Part shown: piece after piece, positions 1 to 7,352 of the stretch
Layout of the letters: every line of letters begins with the position of its first letter
Position numbering within the stretch: position 1 is the stretch's first letter
Source: JANOGU01 sp964499865
Lineage (GTDB): Bacteria; Pseudomonadota; Alphaproteobacteria; Rhodobacterales; Rhodobacteraceae
Direction: 5' to 3'
Length of the DNA stretch: 33,974 nt
Assembly (NCBI GenBank): GCA_964499865.1
Contig: CAZCPY010000018.1
Coordinates: forward strand, 1 to 33,974
Position numbers and translations under genes: made by a program
The notes under the pieces: model-generated
What the model was told of the DNA's origin: nothing
The model's input: only the letters and a program-made list of their open reading frames with translations
The model's database searches: none

Positions 1-438
1 CTTGGGCACCGCCGCCCGCGCCATCACCGCGCGCCGCGCCGGACCGATGCCGCCCGCGTCCCACAGGTCGCAGGCCACCGCCAGCGGCGGCCAGTGCGCG
101 AAGGCGGCGAGCGGCGGCAGGTCGGGGTCGATCATGGAGGCCACCGGCGCGGCATAGACCGCGACCTCCTCCGCCACCGTGTAGCCGCGCGCCGCCAGCG
201 CCGCGTCCAGCGCCGCCTCGCCGTCGCGCAGCATGAAACGCGGCTCCTGCCCCCAGGCCGCCATCGCCGCCTCGGCCCCTGCCAGGTCGGCCGCGGTCCA
301 GCCCTCTGCCGCCGTCGCCGCGCTGACGCGCCCGCCGCCGCCCTGTCCCTGCCGCAAGGTCACCGCGCCCGCCTGCGCCACGGATGCAGGCGGCCAGGTC
401 GCCTCCAGCGCGGGCCAGAGCGCGGCGAGCGTCGTCAT
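1..438 (-). CDS. GNAT-like acetyltransferase, N-terminal part (truncated by window edge)
   Basis: The gene runs off the left edge, so only about 146 N-terminal residues are visible. ATG is at 438 and overlaps the stop of the upstream cinA-like gene (435) in an ATGA arrangement, which implies translational coupling. The visible protein is Ala-rich and soluble, with segments such as AAMAAWGQEPRFMLRDGE, LAARGY and GGIGPARRAVMARA. These match the N-terminal half of the GNAT-family N-acetyltransferases that I recall beside cinA-like genes in Rhodobacteraceae. The acetyl-CoA-binding motif would lie in the missing C-terminal half, so the family call rests on overall resemblance and context. The substrate is unknown. 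Confidence 0.65.
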   Translation of the reverse strand, partial: MTTLAALWPALEATWPPASVAQAGAVTLRQGQGGGGRVSAATAAEGWTAADLAGAEAAMAAWGQEPRFMLRDGEAALDAALAARGYTVAEEVAVYAAPVASMIDPDLPPLAAFAHWPPLAVACDLWDAGGIGPARRAVMARAAVPK

Positions 439-1160
439 GGCGCGGGGAACAGCGCGGCCAGCGCCGTCATCGCGGCATCGACGCGCGCGGGGTCGGTGCC
501 GCGGATGACGAGGTTGGTGCCATAGGCGCCGTTCACCTGGAACGGATAGGACCCCATCGTCAGGTCGGGATAGGCCGCCGCCAGCCGCCCGAAGGCATCC
601 GCGATCTCGCCCTCGCCCCGCATCACGCGCCAGGTCTGGCTGAGCAGCGGCCTGCCCCCGGTCAGCGTGGGCAGAAGCCCCGCCAGCATCGCCTGGAAGA
701 TCGTCGGCACCCCGGCCATCACATGCACGTTGCCCAGCGTGAAGCCCGGCGCGGTGGACACCGGATTGTCGATCAGCACGGCCCCGTCGGGAATGCGCGC
801 CATGCGCTGGCGCGCCTCGTTGAAGGGCAGGTCGGCGCGGGCGTAATGCGCCGCCAGCAGCGCCATCGCATCCGCCCGATGGCCGATCGCCACGCCGAAG
901 GCCGCGGCAACGGCATCGGCGGTGATGTCGTCATGCGTGGGCCCGATGCCGCCCGAGGTGAAGAGGTGGTCGTGCCCGGCCCGCAGGGCGTTCACCGCGG
1001 CGACGATGGCCGCATGGTCGTCGGCCACCACGCGTGCCTCACGCAGGTCGATGCCGTGGCGCGTCAGCTCGCCCGCCAGGTGGTGCATGTTCGAATCGCG
1101 CGTGCGGCCCGACAGGATCTCGTCGCCGATCACCAGCATCGCGGCGGTGGGGTTGGGCAT
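435..1160 (-). CDS. CinA-like molybdopterin-binding domain protein (short form)
   Basis: A 241-residue single-domain protein of the MoCF_biosynth / CinA N-terminal family. The N-terminus carries AAMLVIGDEILSGRTRDSN, followed by FTSGGIGPTHDDITADA, the typical pterin-binding motifs. The C-terminal amidohydrolase domain of full-length CinA (nicotinamide-nucleotide amidase) is absent, as in many alphaproteobacterial homologues. ATG at 1160 is chosen because AAGGAGG lies 7 bases upstream and because the residues further upstream in the open frame resemble no family N-terminus. The stop overlaps the start of the GNAT-like gene. The role is uncertain: the domain binds molybdopterin-like ligands, and the competence/damage name is historical. 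Confidence 0.88.
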   Translation of the reverse strand: MPNPTAAMLVIGDEILSGRTRDSNMHHLAGELTRHGIDLREARVVADDHAAIVAAVNALRAGHDHLFTSGGIGPTHDDITADAVAAAFGVAIGHRADAMALLAAHYARADLPFNEARQRMARIPDGAVLIDNPVSTAPGFTLGNVHVMAGVPTIFQAMLAGLLPTLTGGRPLLSQTWRVMRGEGEIADAFGRLAAAYPDLTMGSYPFQVNGAYGTNLVIRGTDPARVDAAMTALAALFPAP

Positions 1161-1275
1161 GGGCGGCCTCCTTCGTCCCCCGCGGGTATAGGCCCCGCGC
1201 CCGGCCGCCGCAAACCCCGGCCTCTGGCCAATCCGGACACAAGTGCTTATCTTGGCGCCCGGACCGGAGACCCGC

Positions 1276-2106
1276 TTGGACGACTTTCGCGCCCGTGTGA
1301 CCAAGGACGGCATCCGCATCTACGAGGATGCGGATTTCGCGGGCATGCGCGCGGCAGGGCGGGTGGCGGCCTCGATCCTCGATGCAGTGGCCCCGCTGGT
1401 GCAGGTGGGCGCCACGACCGGCGCGCTCGAAGCCTTCATCCGCGAGGAAATCGCCCGCCACGGCGTGACCTCGGCCACCATCGGCTACAAGGGCTATCGC
1501 CACGCCTCCTGCATCTCGGTCAATCAGGTGGTCTGCCACGGCATCCCCGGTGCCAAGGTGCCGCGGCGGCGCGACGACGCCTTGCAGGACGGCGACATCC
1601 TGAACATCGACGTCACCGTCATCAAGGACGGCTGGTTCGGCGACAATTCCCGCATGTATGTTGCGGGCACCCCAAAGCCCTGGCGCACGCGGCTGATCCA
1701 GGTCACCCACGACGCGCTGATGAAGGGGATCGAGGCCGTCCGCCCCGGCGCCCGGTTTGGCGACATCGGCCACGCGATCCAGGCCCATGTAGAGCGCAAC
1801 GGCATGAGCGTGGTGCGCGACTTCTGCGGCCATGGCCTGGGCCGGGTGTTCCACGCGCCCCCGAACGTGCTGCACTACGGCCGCGCCGGCACCGGCCCGG
1901 TGATGGAAGAGGGCATGTTCTTCACCATCGAGCCGATGGTGAACCTGGGCCGCCCCGAGACCAAGGTGCTGGACGACGACTGGACCGCCGTCACCCGCGA
2001 CGGCAAGGACAGCGCGCAGTTCGAGCATTCCGTGGGCGTCACGGCCACGGGGGTGGAGATCTTCACGCTCTCCCCCGCAGGCCGGTTCCACCCGACCTGG
2101 GGGTAA
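1276..2106 (+). CDS. map: type I methionine aminopeptidase
   Basis: Removes the initiator methionine from nascent proteins in the cytoplasm. All five metal ligands are visible: the two Asp residues in NIDVTV and WFGDNSRMY, His in GHGLGRVFHAP, Glu in FFTIEPMV and Glu in QFEHSVGVT. The length of 276 residues is normal. I choose TTG at 1276: GGAG lies 8 bases upstream and the protein then begins MDDFRARVTKDGIRIYEDAD, similar to related Map N-termini. A GTG at 1243 is in frame but has no ribosome-binding site; it would add 11 residues. The gene stands alone and converges on the sdh cluster, with only 7 bases between its stop and the decayed sdhB copy. Confidence 0.93.
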   Translation: MDDFRARVTKDGIRIYEDADFAGMRAAGRVAASILDAVAPLVQVGATTGALEAFIREEIARHGVTSATIGYKGYRHASCISVNQVVCHGIPGAKVPRRRDDALQDGDILNIDVTVIKDGWFGDNSRMYVAGTPKPWRTRLIQVTHDALMKGIEAVRPGARFGDIGHAIQAHVERNGMSVVRDFCGHGLGRVFHAPPNVLHYGRAGTGPVMEEGMFFTIEPMVNLGRPETKVLDDDWTAVTRDGKDSAQFEHSVGVTATGVEIFTLSPAGRFHPTWG

Positions 2107-2113
2107 GGGGGGG

Positions 2114-2240
2114 TCAGACCACCCTCTCCACCATCATCTTCTTGATCTCCGCAATCGCCTGCGCCGGGTTCAGGCCCTTGGGGTAGGTCTTGGCGCCGTT
2201 CATGATCGTGTGCCAGCGGTAGAGCTTGAAGGGGGTTTCC
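2114..2240 (-). pseudogene. decayed duplicate of the 3' end of sdhB
   Basis: This stretch aligns without gaps to 2568-2694, the true 3' end of sdhB, at an offset of 454 bases. I count about nine mismatches in the first 122 bases. Read in the sdhB frame it gives the last 41 residues of SdhB with the same stop. The three cysteines of the CHTIMNC and TCPKG region are changed to Trp, Gly and Tyr (TGC to TGG, GGC and TAC). No start codon or upstream SdhB sequence accompanies it, so it cannot make a working subunit. It is probably the original gene end, displaced when a cassette entered sdhB, or the remnant of a tandem duplication. Confidence 0.85.
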
Positions 2241-2264
2241 CGGGCTCGGGGCTTCCGAGGTCTG

Positions 2265-2561
2265 CTATGCGCAGCAGCCGCAAACCTTGGAAAAGGCGCC
2301 CGCTTGCCGACCCATGCTCCGCGTAACAGCTTGGAGGTCACCGAGGGCCGTCGCGCAGACCTTGATGTAGCCGCGTTCGGTCCATGCACCGGGTCGATGA
2401 TTTCCCTTCGAGATGTATCGGCAGTTTGCCCGATGAAGGACTGTATAGTTCGGATTGCCCTTGGGGCTCCGCGTGTTCAGCACATAGCCGTCTCGATTTG
2501 AGACGATCCATTTATCATAGCCTTTGTCGTCTCCGACAAAGAATCTCGCCGAGCCCGCCAT
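2265..2561 (-). CDS. small Cys/His-rich protein of unknown function
   Basis: A 98-residue protein that I do not recognise. ATG at 2561 has GAGG 5 bases upstream and starts 6 bases after the sdhB stop, so it can be co-transcribed with sdh. The second half carries regularly placed metal-binding-type residues: His43-x3-Cys47 (LHRANCRYI), Cys69 (YIKVCA) and Cys94-x-Cys96-Cys97 at the C-terminus. This suggests a small zinc-binding fold (inference). No signal peptide or membrane segment is visible. Base composition is unlike the neighbours: 2401-2520 has 60 A/T in 120 bases, whereas the flanks are about two-thirds or more G/C. With the flanking sdhB repeat this indicates recent acquisition. Confidence 0.7.
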   Translation of the reverse strand: MAGSARFFVGDDKGYDKWIVSNRDGYVLNTRSPKGNPNYTVLHRANCRYISKGNHRPGAWTERGYIKVCATALGDLQAVTRSMGRQAGAFSKVCGCCA

Positions 2562-2567
2562 CGGTCC

Positions 2568-3347
2568 TCACACCACCCGCTCCACCATCATCTTCTTGAT
2601 CTCCGCAATCGCCGCTGCAGGGTTCAGGCCCTTGGGGCAGGTCTTGGCGCAGTTCATGATCGTGTGGCAGCGGTAGAGCTTGAAGGGGTCTTCCAGCGCG
2701 TCCAGCCGTTCCCCCGTCGCCTCGTCGCGCGAATCCACGATCCAGCGGTAGGCGTGCAGCAGGGCGGCGGGGCCGAGGTAGCGGTCGGAGTTCCACCAGT
2801 AGCTGGGGCAGGCGGTTGAGCAGCTTGCGCACATGACGCATTCATAAAGCCCGTCGAGCTTCTTGCGGTCCTCGACCGACTGGCGCCATTCCCTGGCCGG
2901 GCGGTTGGTCTTGGTTTCCAGCCAGGGCATGATGCTGGCGTGCTGGGCGTAGAAATGCGTGAGGTCCGGCACCAGGTCCTTGACCACCGACATGTGCGGC
3001 AGGGGGTAGATCCGGATGTCGCCCCGGATCTCGTCCAGGCCCCTGGTGCAGGCCAGCGTGTTCGTGCCGTCGATGTTCATGGCACAAGACCCGCAGATGC
3101 CCTCGCGGCAGGACCGGCGGAAGGTCAGGGTCGGGTCGATCTCGTTCTTGATCTTGATCAGCGCGTCCAGGACCATCGGGCCGCAGGCGTCGGTGTCGAT
3201 GAAGTAGGTATCGACCCGCGGGTTCTGCCCGTCGTCCGGGTTCCAGCGGTAGACCTGCACCTTGCGGACATTCTTCGCCCCCGCGGGCATCGGCCAGGTC
3301 TTGCCGGTGCGGACCTTGGAATTCTTCGGCAGGGTGAACTGGACCAT
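2568..3347 (-). CDS. sdhB: succinate dehydrogenase iron-sulfur subunit
   Basis: Carries electrons from SdhA to ubiquinone in complex II at the inner face of the cytoplasmic membrane. The 259 residues hold all three clusters: the 2Fe-2S site SCREGICGSC with a later LAC, the 4Fe-4S site CVMCASCSTACP, and the C-terminal CHTIMNCAKTCP motif supplying 3Fe-4S and 4Fe-4S ligands. Length and motif order are normal. ATG at 3347 has AGGAC about 8 bases upstream and follows the methyltransferase stop by only 3 bases. The last roughly 41 codons are repeated downstream at 2114-2240; this copy keeps all cysteines and is the functional one. Confidence 0.97.
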   Translation of the reverse strand: MVQFTLPKNSKVRTGKTWPMPAGAKNVRKVQVYRWNPDDGQNPRVDTYFIDTDACGPMVLDALIKIKNEIDPTLTFRRSCREGICGSCAMNIDGTNTLACTRGLDEIRGDIRIYPLPHMSVVKDLVPDLTHFYAQHASIMPWLETKTNRPAREWRQSVEDRKKLDGLYECVMCASCSTACPSYWWNSDRYLGPAALLHAYRWIVDSRDEATGERLDALEDPFKLYRCHTIMNCAKTCPKGLNPAAAIAEIKKMMVERVV

Positions 3348-3350
3348 GGG

Positions 3351-4166
3351 TCAGTGTCCTTTCGCGCGCAGCGCTTCGATATAGGCATGGGCCGAGGTGA
3401 CGGGCACTGCGGCAAGGAACCGCTCCACCCCGAAACCGGCCAGTCTGACCGGCACCATCTCGGCCAGGAAACGGTCGTAGAGACCGGGCAGGATGCGGTT
3501 TCCGGGGTCCAGCGCCTCGATCACCACCAGCCCCGTGGGCCAGGCGTCCAGCGCATGGATGCGCAGGTCGGGGCGGTGCGCGGCGACCCACCAGAGCACC
3601 TTCCAGACGTCACCCGTCCAGGGCTGGCCGGTCGCGATCACCGCATCGTCGCGGGTTTCCATCGCATGGGTCGTGGGCAGGCAGTCGTGCAGCGCGACCG
3701 TGGCCCCGGGCCGCGCGGCGGCTTCCAGGTTCATCAGGTCGCGCATCAGGAATTCGCTCAGGTGCAGGCCGTCGAGAAAGGCGAGGTCGGGCCGGATGCC
3801 TTCGCGTGCCAGGAAGCCCGAGGCGAAGGCGTCGTCCGAGGTCTGCGCCAGGAAATGCATCCGACGCCCGTTCACCGGCGCGTCGGGAAAGCGCTGGAAC
3901 ACCGGGTCGATGGCGACATAGTTGCAGCGCGCCAGCGACAGGCTGCGGCCGGAGCGCGAGCCGACTTCCAGATACCAGTCCGGTTGCAGAAGGGCGTGCA
4001 TCTCGGCCAGAACGTCGTGGTAATGCGGCCCGTCGTTGACGTGGAAGGCGCCCGGCAGGGGCGGCAGCGACGGCCCGCCCGCCCGCGCGCCCAGCCGTGT
4101 GACATGGCCCAGGGGCTTGCGCCCCGGGGCCTTGCCGCGCAGGCGGTCGATCAGCGCATTGGCCAT
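3351..4166 (-). CDS. class I SAM-dependent methyltransferase
   Basis: A 271-residue predicted methyltransferase with Rossmann-type motifs: YLEVGSRSGRSL (motif I, SAM-binding loop), YVAIDPVF (motif II) and PDLAFLDGLH. The arrangement is that of the Methyltransf_24 group, which often acts on sugars or small molecules. The substrate here is unknown. ATG at 4166 is chosen because it lies 4 bases after the lipoprotein stop; an open frame continues upstream but only overlaps that gene. The gene sits between sdhA and sdhB, is co-directional, and ends 3 bases before the sdhB start, so it is presumably transcribed with complex II. A role in that complex is not demonstrated by sequence. Confidence 0.82.
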   Translation of the reverse strand: MANALIDRLRGKAPGRKPLGHVTRLGARAGGPSLPPLPGAFHVNDGPHYHDVLAEMHALLQPDWYLEVGSRSGRSLSLARCNYVAIDPVFQRFPDAPVNGRRMHFLAQTSDDAFASGFLAREGIRPDLAFLDGLHLSEFLMRDLMNLEAAARPGATVALHDCLPTTHAMETRDDAVIATGQPWTGDVWKVLWWVAAHRPDLRIHALDAWPTGLVVIEALDPGNRILPGLYDRFLAEMVPVRLAGFGVERFLAAVPVTSAHAYIEALRAKGH

Positions 4167-4170
4167 GCGC

Positions 4171-4461
4171 CTACCCGCGCCAGCGCGGATGCGCCGACAG
4201 CGGGCGCTGCGGCACCTGGCCCGCACGCTGCACGACACAGGCGTTGTACACCGCCTCGGGGTCGCGGCCGCGCAGGAAATCGGTCGAGATGGTGATCTCG
4301 GCATCCGCCACCGGCCCGCCGCTGCCGATGCCCACGCCGATTTCCCCGCGCGGGGCCTTGGCGAGGTTCGCGTTCTCGACGCAGATGTCCTCCGCCTGCG
4401 TGACCGGGATCGGGCCGCAGGCGGCGAGCAGAACGAGCAGGAAGGCAACGGCCGACCGCAT
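4171..4461 (-). CDS. small predicted lipoprotein
   Basis: A 96-residue protein with an N-terminal membrane segment (FLLVLLAACG) ending in a lipobox, Leu-Ala-Ala-Cys, with Cys15 as the lipidated residue. The mature part is short and hydrophilic, with two more cysteines (EDICVEN, YNACVVQ) that could form a disulfide in the periplasm. No known domain is recognised. ATG at 4461 is 2 bases downstream of the preceding stop, and the gene ends 4 bases before the methyltransferase start, so it belongs to the sdh transcription unit. Confidence 0.75.
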   Translation of the reverse strand: MRSAVAFLLVLLAACGPIPVTQAEDICVENANLAKAPRGEIGVGIGSGGPVADAEITISTDFLRGRDPEAVYNACVVQRAGQVPQRPLSAHPRWRG

Positions 4462-4463
4462 CG

Positions 4464-4778
4464 TCAGACCTCCAGTCCGGGCAGGCCCATGGCCTGAAGG
4501 CAGGCCAGCGCGGCGGGGCGGGAAGCGGCGGCGCGGATCGTGGCATAGGTCGCGGTGCCCGCCCGCGTGCCCACGTCGCGCGCCAGCGCCTGCACCTCGT
4601 CCCCGGTCGCCGCCGCCAGCACGCAGGACGCCGCGCGCTCTGCCGCGGGCCGAGGCAGCCGCTCGGCCAGCACGGTTTCCACCGTGGACCGGGCGGCGCG
4701 TTGGGTGACGTCCTCGACCATGGCCTGCGGCGAGCAGGCGGCCAGCGGCAGGACCAGAACGAAGAGCAAAAGCCTCAC
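4464..4778 (-). CDS. small predicted lipoprotein
   Basis: A 104-residue protein starting MRLLLFVLVLPLAACSPQA, a clear lipoprotein signal peptide with lipobox LAAC. I choose GTG at 4778: it overlaps the vapD stop as GTGA and places the signal peptide at the N-terminus, whereas the longer open frame to 4874 puts 30 charged residues in front of it. The mature part is Ala/Arg-rich and helical, with two further cysteines (AASCVLAAA, ALACLQA). No known domain is recognised. The location between sdhA and sdhB suggests co-transcription with complex II. Confidence 0.75.
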   Translation of the reverse strand: MRLLLFVLVLPLAACSPQAMVEDVTQRAARSTVETVLAERLPRPAAERAASCVLAAATGDEVQALARDVGTRAGTATYATIRAAASRPAALACLQAMGLPGLEV

Positions 4779-5128
4779 GACGAACGGCCCGCGACCCGCT
4801 CGATGGCGGGCATGAGGTCGTTGTTGTCCTCGATCCGCAGCATGCGGATGTCCTTGACGGAAGGGGCGAACCACGTATGGACCGAAGTCAGTTGCTGGAC
4901 CGCAAGCACGCAGGTTACCGCATCCACAGTGTCGTTGCCGAAGTAGACCGACCCCTGCATGCGCTCAAAACCGAAATCGCGCAGCGTTCGGCCGACGTCG
5001 GTGTAGGCGTTCCGCCACGACTCGTTGTGGTAGGTCTTTTCGAGTACAGCCGTATCCAAGTCGAAGGTGATCGCGTACACGACCGGCTTCCTCCCCGTGT
5101 TGTGCCCGATACCTGCGCGAACGTTCAT
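4775..5128 (-). CDS. vapD: VapD-family (Cas2-like) protein
   Basis: A 117-residue homologue of virulence-associated protein D. Recognisable features in order are VYAITFDLDTAVL (beta strand with the Asp of the Cas2-like fold), NAYTDVGRTLRDFGFERMQG, SVYFGNDT, WFAPSVKDIRMLRIEDNNDL. The characterised VapD of Helicobacter pylori is a purine-specific RNase, and in Haemophilus VapD is the toxin of a VapX/VapD pair. No candidate VapX gene is visible; only 33 bases separate it from sdhA. ATG at 5128 has GGAG 6 bases upstream. Base composition is lower in GC than its neighbours (97 A/T in 4861-5100, about 60% GC), consistent with acquisition. It sits inside the sdh transcription unit. Confidence 0.88.
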   Translation of the reverse strand: MNVRAGIGHNTGRKPVVYAITFDLDTAVLEKTYHNESWRNAYTDVGRTLRDFGFERMQGSVYFGNDTVDAVTCVLAVQQLTSVHTWFAPSVKDIRMLRIEDNNDLMPAIERVAGRSS

Positions 5129-5161
5129 CTCTCCGGCCTCCGCAAAGCTTGCCGTAGACTA

Positions 5162-6964
5162 TCAGTAAACCCGCGCCTTGGGCGCGATCTTCTTCAGGCT
5201 GATGCCGCCGTCCTCTTCCCTGGTCAGCGGCTCCAGATGCACCGGGCGATAGGCCAGCCGCACCTTCGGCCCGTCCACCCAGGCCAGCGAATGCCTGCGC
5301 CAGTTCACGTCGTCGCGGGCGGGATAGTCCTCGTGGGCATGGGCGCCGCGGCTTTCCTTGCGCGCCTCGGCGGCGACGATGGTGGTCAGCGCGTTCGGCA
5401 TCAGGTTCGTCAGTTCCAGCGTCTCCATCAGGTCGCTGTTCCACACCAGCGACCGGTCGGTGACGCGGATGTCCTCCATCCCCTCGGCCACCTTGACCAT
5501 CTTGCCCACGCCTTCCGCCAGCGTCCTGTCGGACCGGAAGACGGCGGCGTCGGCCTGCATCGTCTTCTGCATCGCCAGCCGCAGGTCCGCCGTGGGCGTG
5601 GTGCCCGCGGCGTGGCGCAGGCGGTCGAAACGGTCCAGCGCCTTGTCGATCTGGCCCTTGTCCACCCCCGGGATGGCGCTGGCGCGGTCCACCACCTGCC
5701 CCGCCCTGATCGCCGCGGCGCGACCGAAGACCACGAGGTCGATCAGGCTGTTGGACCCCAGCCGGTTGGCCCCGTGGACCGAGGCGCAGCCCGCCTCGCC
5801 TACCGCCATCAGGCCGGGGAAGATGCGGTCGGGGTTCTCGGGCGTGGGGTCAAGCACCTCGCCCCAGTAGTTGGTGGGGATGCCGCCCATGTTGTAGTGC
5901 ACCGTGGGCGACACCGGGATCGGTTCCCGCGTCACGTCCACGCCCGCGAAGATGCGGGCGCTTTCCGAGATGCCGGGCAGGCGTTCGTGCAGCGTGGCGG
6001 CGGGGATGTGCGACAGGTTCAGGTGGATGTGGTCGCGTTCCGCCCCCACGCCGCGGCCTTCGCGCACCTCCAGCGTCATGCAGCGGCTGACCACGTCGCG
6101 CGAGGCGAGGTCCTTGTAGGTCGGCGCGTAGCGTTCCATGAACCGCTCGCCGTTGGCGTTGGTCAGGTAGCCGCCCTCGCCCCGCGCGCCTTCGGTGATC
6201 AGGCAGCCCGCGCCATAGATGCCGGTCGGGTGGAACTGCACGAATTCCATGTCCTGCAACGGCAGGCCCGCGCGCGCCACCATGCCGCCGCCGTCGCCGG
6301 TGCAGGTATGGGCGCTGGTCGCGGTGAAGTAGGCCCGCCCGTAACCGCCCGTCGCCAGCACCACCATCTTGGCGGTGAAGACATGGATCGAGCCGTCGTC
6401 CAGCTTCCAGGCCACCACGCCGGTGCAGCGGCCGTCCGTGATCACAAGATCGAGCGCGAAGTATTCGATGTAGAACTCGGCGTTGTTCTTGAGGCTCTGG
6501 CCATACAGCGTGTGCAGGATCGCGTGGCCGGTGCGGTCGGCAGCGGCGCAGGTGCGCTGGACGGGAGGGCCTTCGCCGTATTCGGTGGTGTGGCCGCCAA
6601 AGGGGCGCTGGTAGATGCGCCCGTCCTCGGTGCGGCTGAAGGGCACGCCGTAGTGTTCCAGCTCGTAGACCGCCTTGGGCGCCTCGCGCGCGAGGTATTC
6701 CATCGCGTCGGTGTCGCCCAGCCAGTCCGACCCCTTGACGGTGTCGTACATGTGCCATTGCCACGAGTCGGGGCCCATGTTGCCGAGCGAGGCGGCGATG
6801 CCGCCCTGCGCGGCCACGGTGTGCGACCGCGTGGGGAAGACCTTGGTGATGCAGGCCGTGCGCAGGCCCTGTTCGGCCATGCCCAGGGTGGCGCGCAGAC
6901 CCGCGCCGCCCGCGCCCACCACCACCACGTCATAGGCATGAGTCTCGTACGGATAAGCCGTCAT
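5162..6964 (-). CDS. sdhA: succinate dehydrogenase flavoprotein subunit
   Basis: Catalytic subunit of complex II, oxidising succinate to fumarate with a covalently bound FAD. The 600 residues contain the N-terminal dinucleotide-binding motif VVVGAGGAGLRA, the flavinylation region FPTRSHTVAAQGG (the His carries FAD), the active-site segment FHPTGIYGAGCLITEGARGEGG, and RLGSNSLIDLVVFGR near the end of the FAD domain. Length is standard. ATG at 6964 has GAGG 8 bases upstream and lies 8 bases after the sdhD stop; the longer open frame upstream only overlaps sdhD. Confidence 0.98.
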   Translation of the reverse strand: MTAYPYETHAYDVVVVGAGGAGLRATLGMAEQGLRTACITKVFPTRSHTVAAQGGIAASLGNMGPDSWQWHMYDTVKGSDWLGDTDAMEYLAREAPKAVYELEHYGVPFSRTEDGRIYQRPFGGHTTEYGEGPPVQRTCAAADRTGHAILHTLYGQSLKNNAEFYIEYFALDLVITDGRCTGVVAWKLDDGSIHVFTAKMVVLATGGYGRAYFTATSAHTCTGDGGGMVARAGLPLQDMEFVQFHPTGIYGAGCLITEGARGEGGYLTNANGERFMERYAPTYKDLASRDVVSRCMTLEVREGRGVGAERDHIHLNLSHIPAATLHERLPGISESARIFAGVDVTREPIPVSPTVHYNMGGIPTNYWGEVLDPTPENPDRIFPGLMAVGEAGCASVHGANRLGSNSLIDLVVFGRAAAIRAGQVVDRASAIPGVDKGQIDKALDRFDRLRHAAGTTPTADLRLAMQKTMQADAAVFRSDRTLAEGVGKMVKVAEGMEDIRVTDRSLVWNSDLMETLELTNLMPNALTTIVAAEARKESRGAHAHEDYPARDDVNWRRHSLAWVDGPKVRLAYRPVHLEPLTREEDGGISLKKIAPKARVY

Positions 6965-6972
6965 GTCGTTCC

Positions 6973-7344
6973 TCAAAGCGCGATCTTCGCCAGCGCAAAC
7001 AGGCCCGTCGCGGCCACCGCCCAGGACAGGCACTCCACGCCGATGATCGCCATCCTGCGTTTCGATCCGCGCAGGTAGTCCTCGATCATGGTGGTGGCAC
7101 CGCGGGCGAAATGCCGCATCCCCACCACCAGCACCAGCGCCGTCAGGATCGCCGGGAAGGGCCGGGCGAAGGTTTCCAGCACGCCCGCATGGTCGCGCCC
7201 CAGCGCGCGGCCGAAGATCACCAGCCAGACCGGCACGAGGAAGGCCAGCGCCACGGAAGTCACCGTCATCGCCCAGTGGTGTTCGGTGCCGCTGTGGCCT
7301 GCGCCCTTGCCCACGGCGCGCTTGCGGTCGGTCAGGTAGCGCAT
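6973..7344 (-). CDS. sdhD: succinate dehydrogenase membrane anchor subunit
   Basis: One of the two membrane anchors that bind heme b and ubiquinone. The 123-residue protein has three predicted membrane helices (starting near residues 27, 61 and 95). The conserved GSGTEHHW-type region (here GHSGTEHHWAMT) precedes helix 1. ATG at 7344 follows the sdhC stop by 8 bases, with GAGG about 9 bases upstream. The gene ends 8 bases before sdhA. Order and spacing are those of a standard sdhCDA operon. Confidence 0.94.
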   Translation of the reverse strand: MRYLTDRKRAVGKGAGHSGTEHHWAMTVTSVALAFLVPVWLVIFGRALGRDHAGVLETFARPFPAILTALVLVVGMRHFARGATTMIEDYLRGSKRRMAIIGVECLSWAVAATGLFALAKIAL

Positions 7345-7352
7345 CGGTGGCC

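Noticed and set aside
2114..2389. A 91-codon minus-strand ORF containing the sdhB fragment.
   Set aside because: Its first half is antisense-type low-complexity sequence overlapping the Cys/His-rich gene in another frame. It has no ribosome-binding site, and only the 3' end is related to SdhB, with its cysteines lost.
4877..7078. A very long plus-strand open frame (over 700 codons).
   Set aside because: It is the antisense of sdhA and vapD. The minus-strand frames carry all family motifs, while the plus translation is His/Arg/Gly-rich shadow sequence typical of high-GC DNA.
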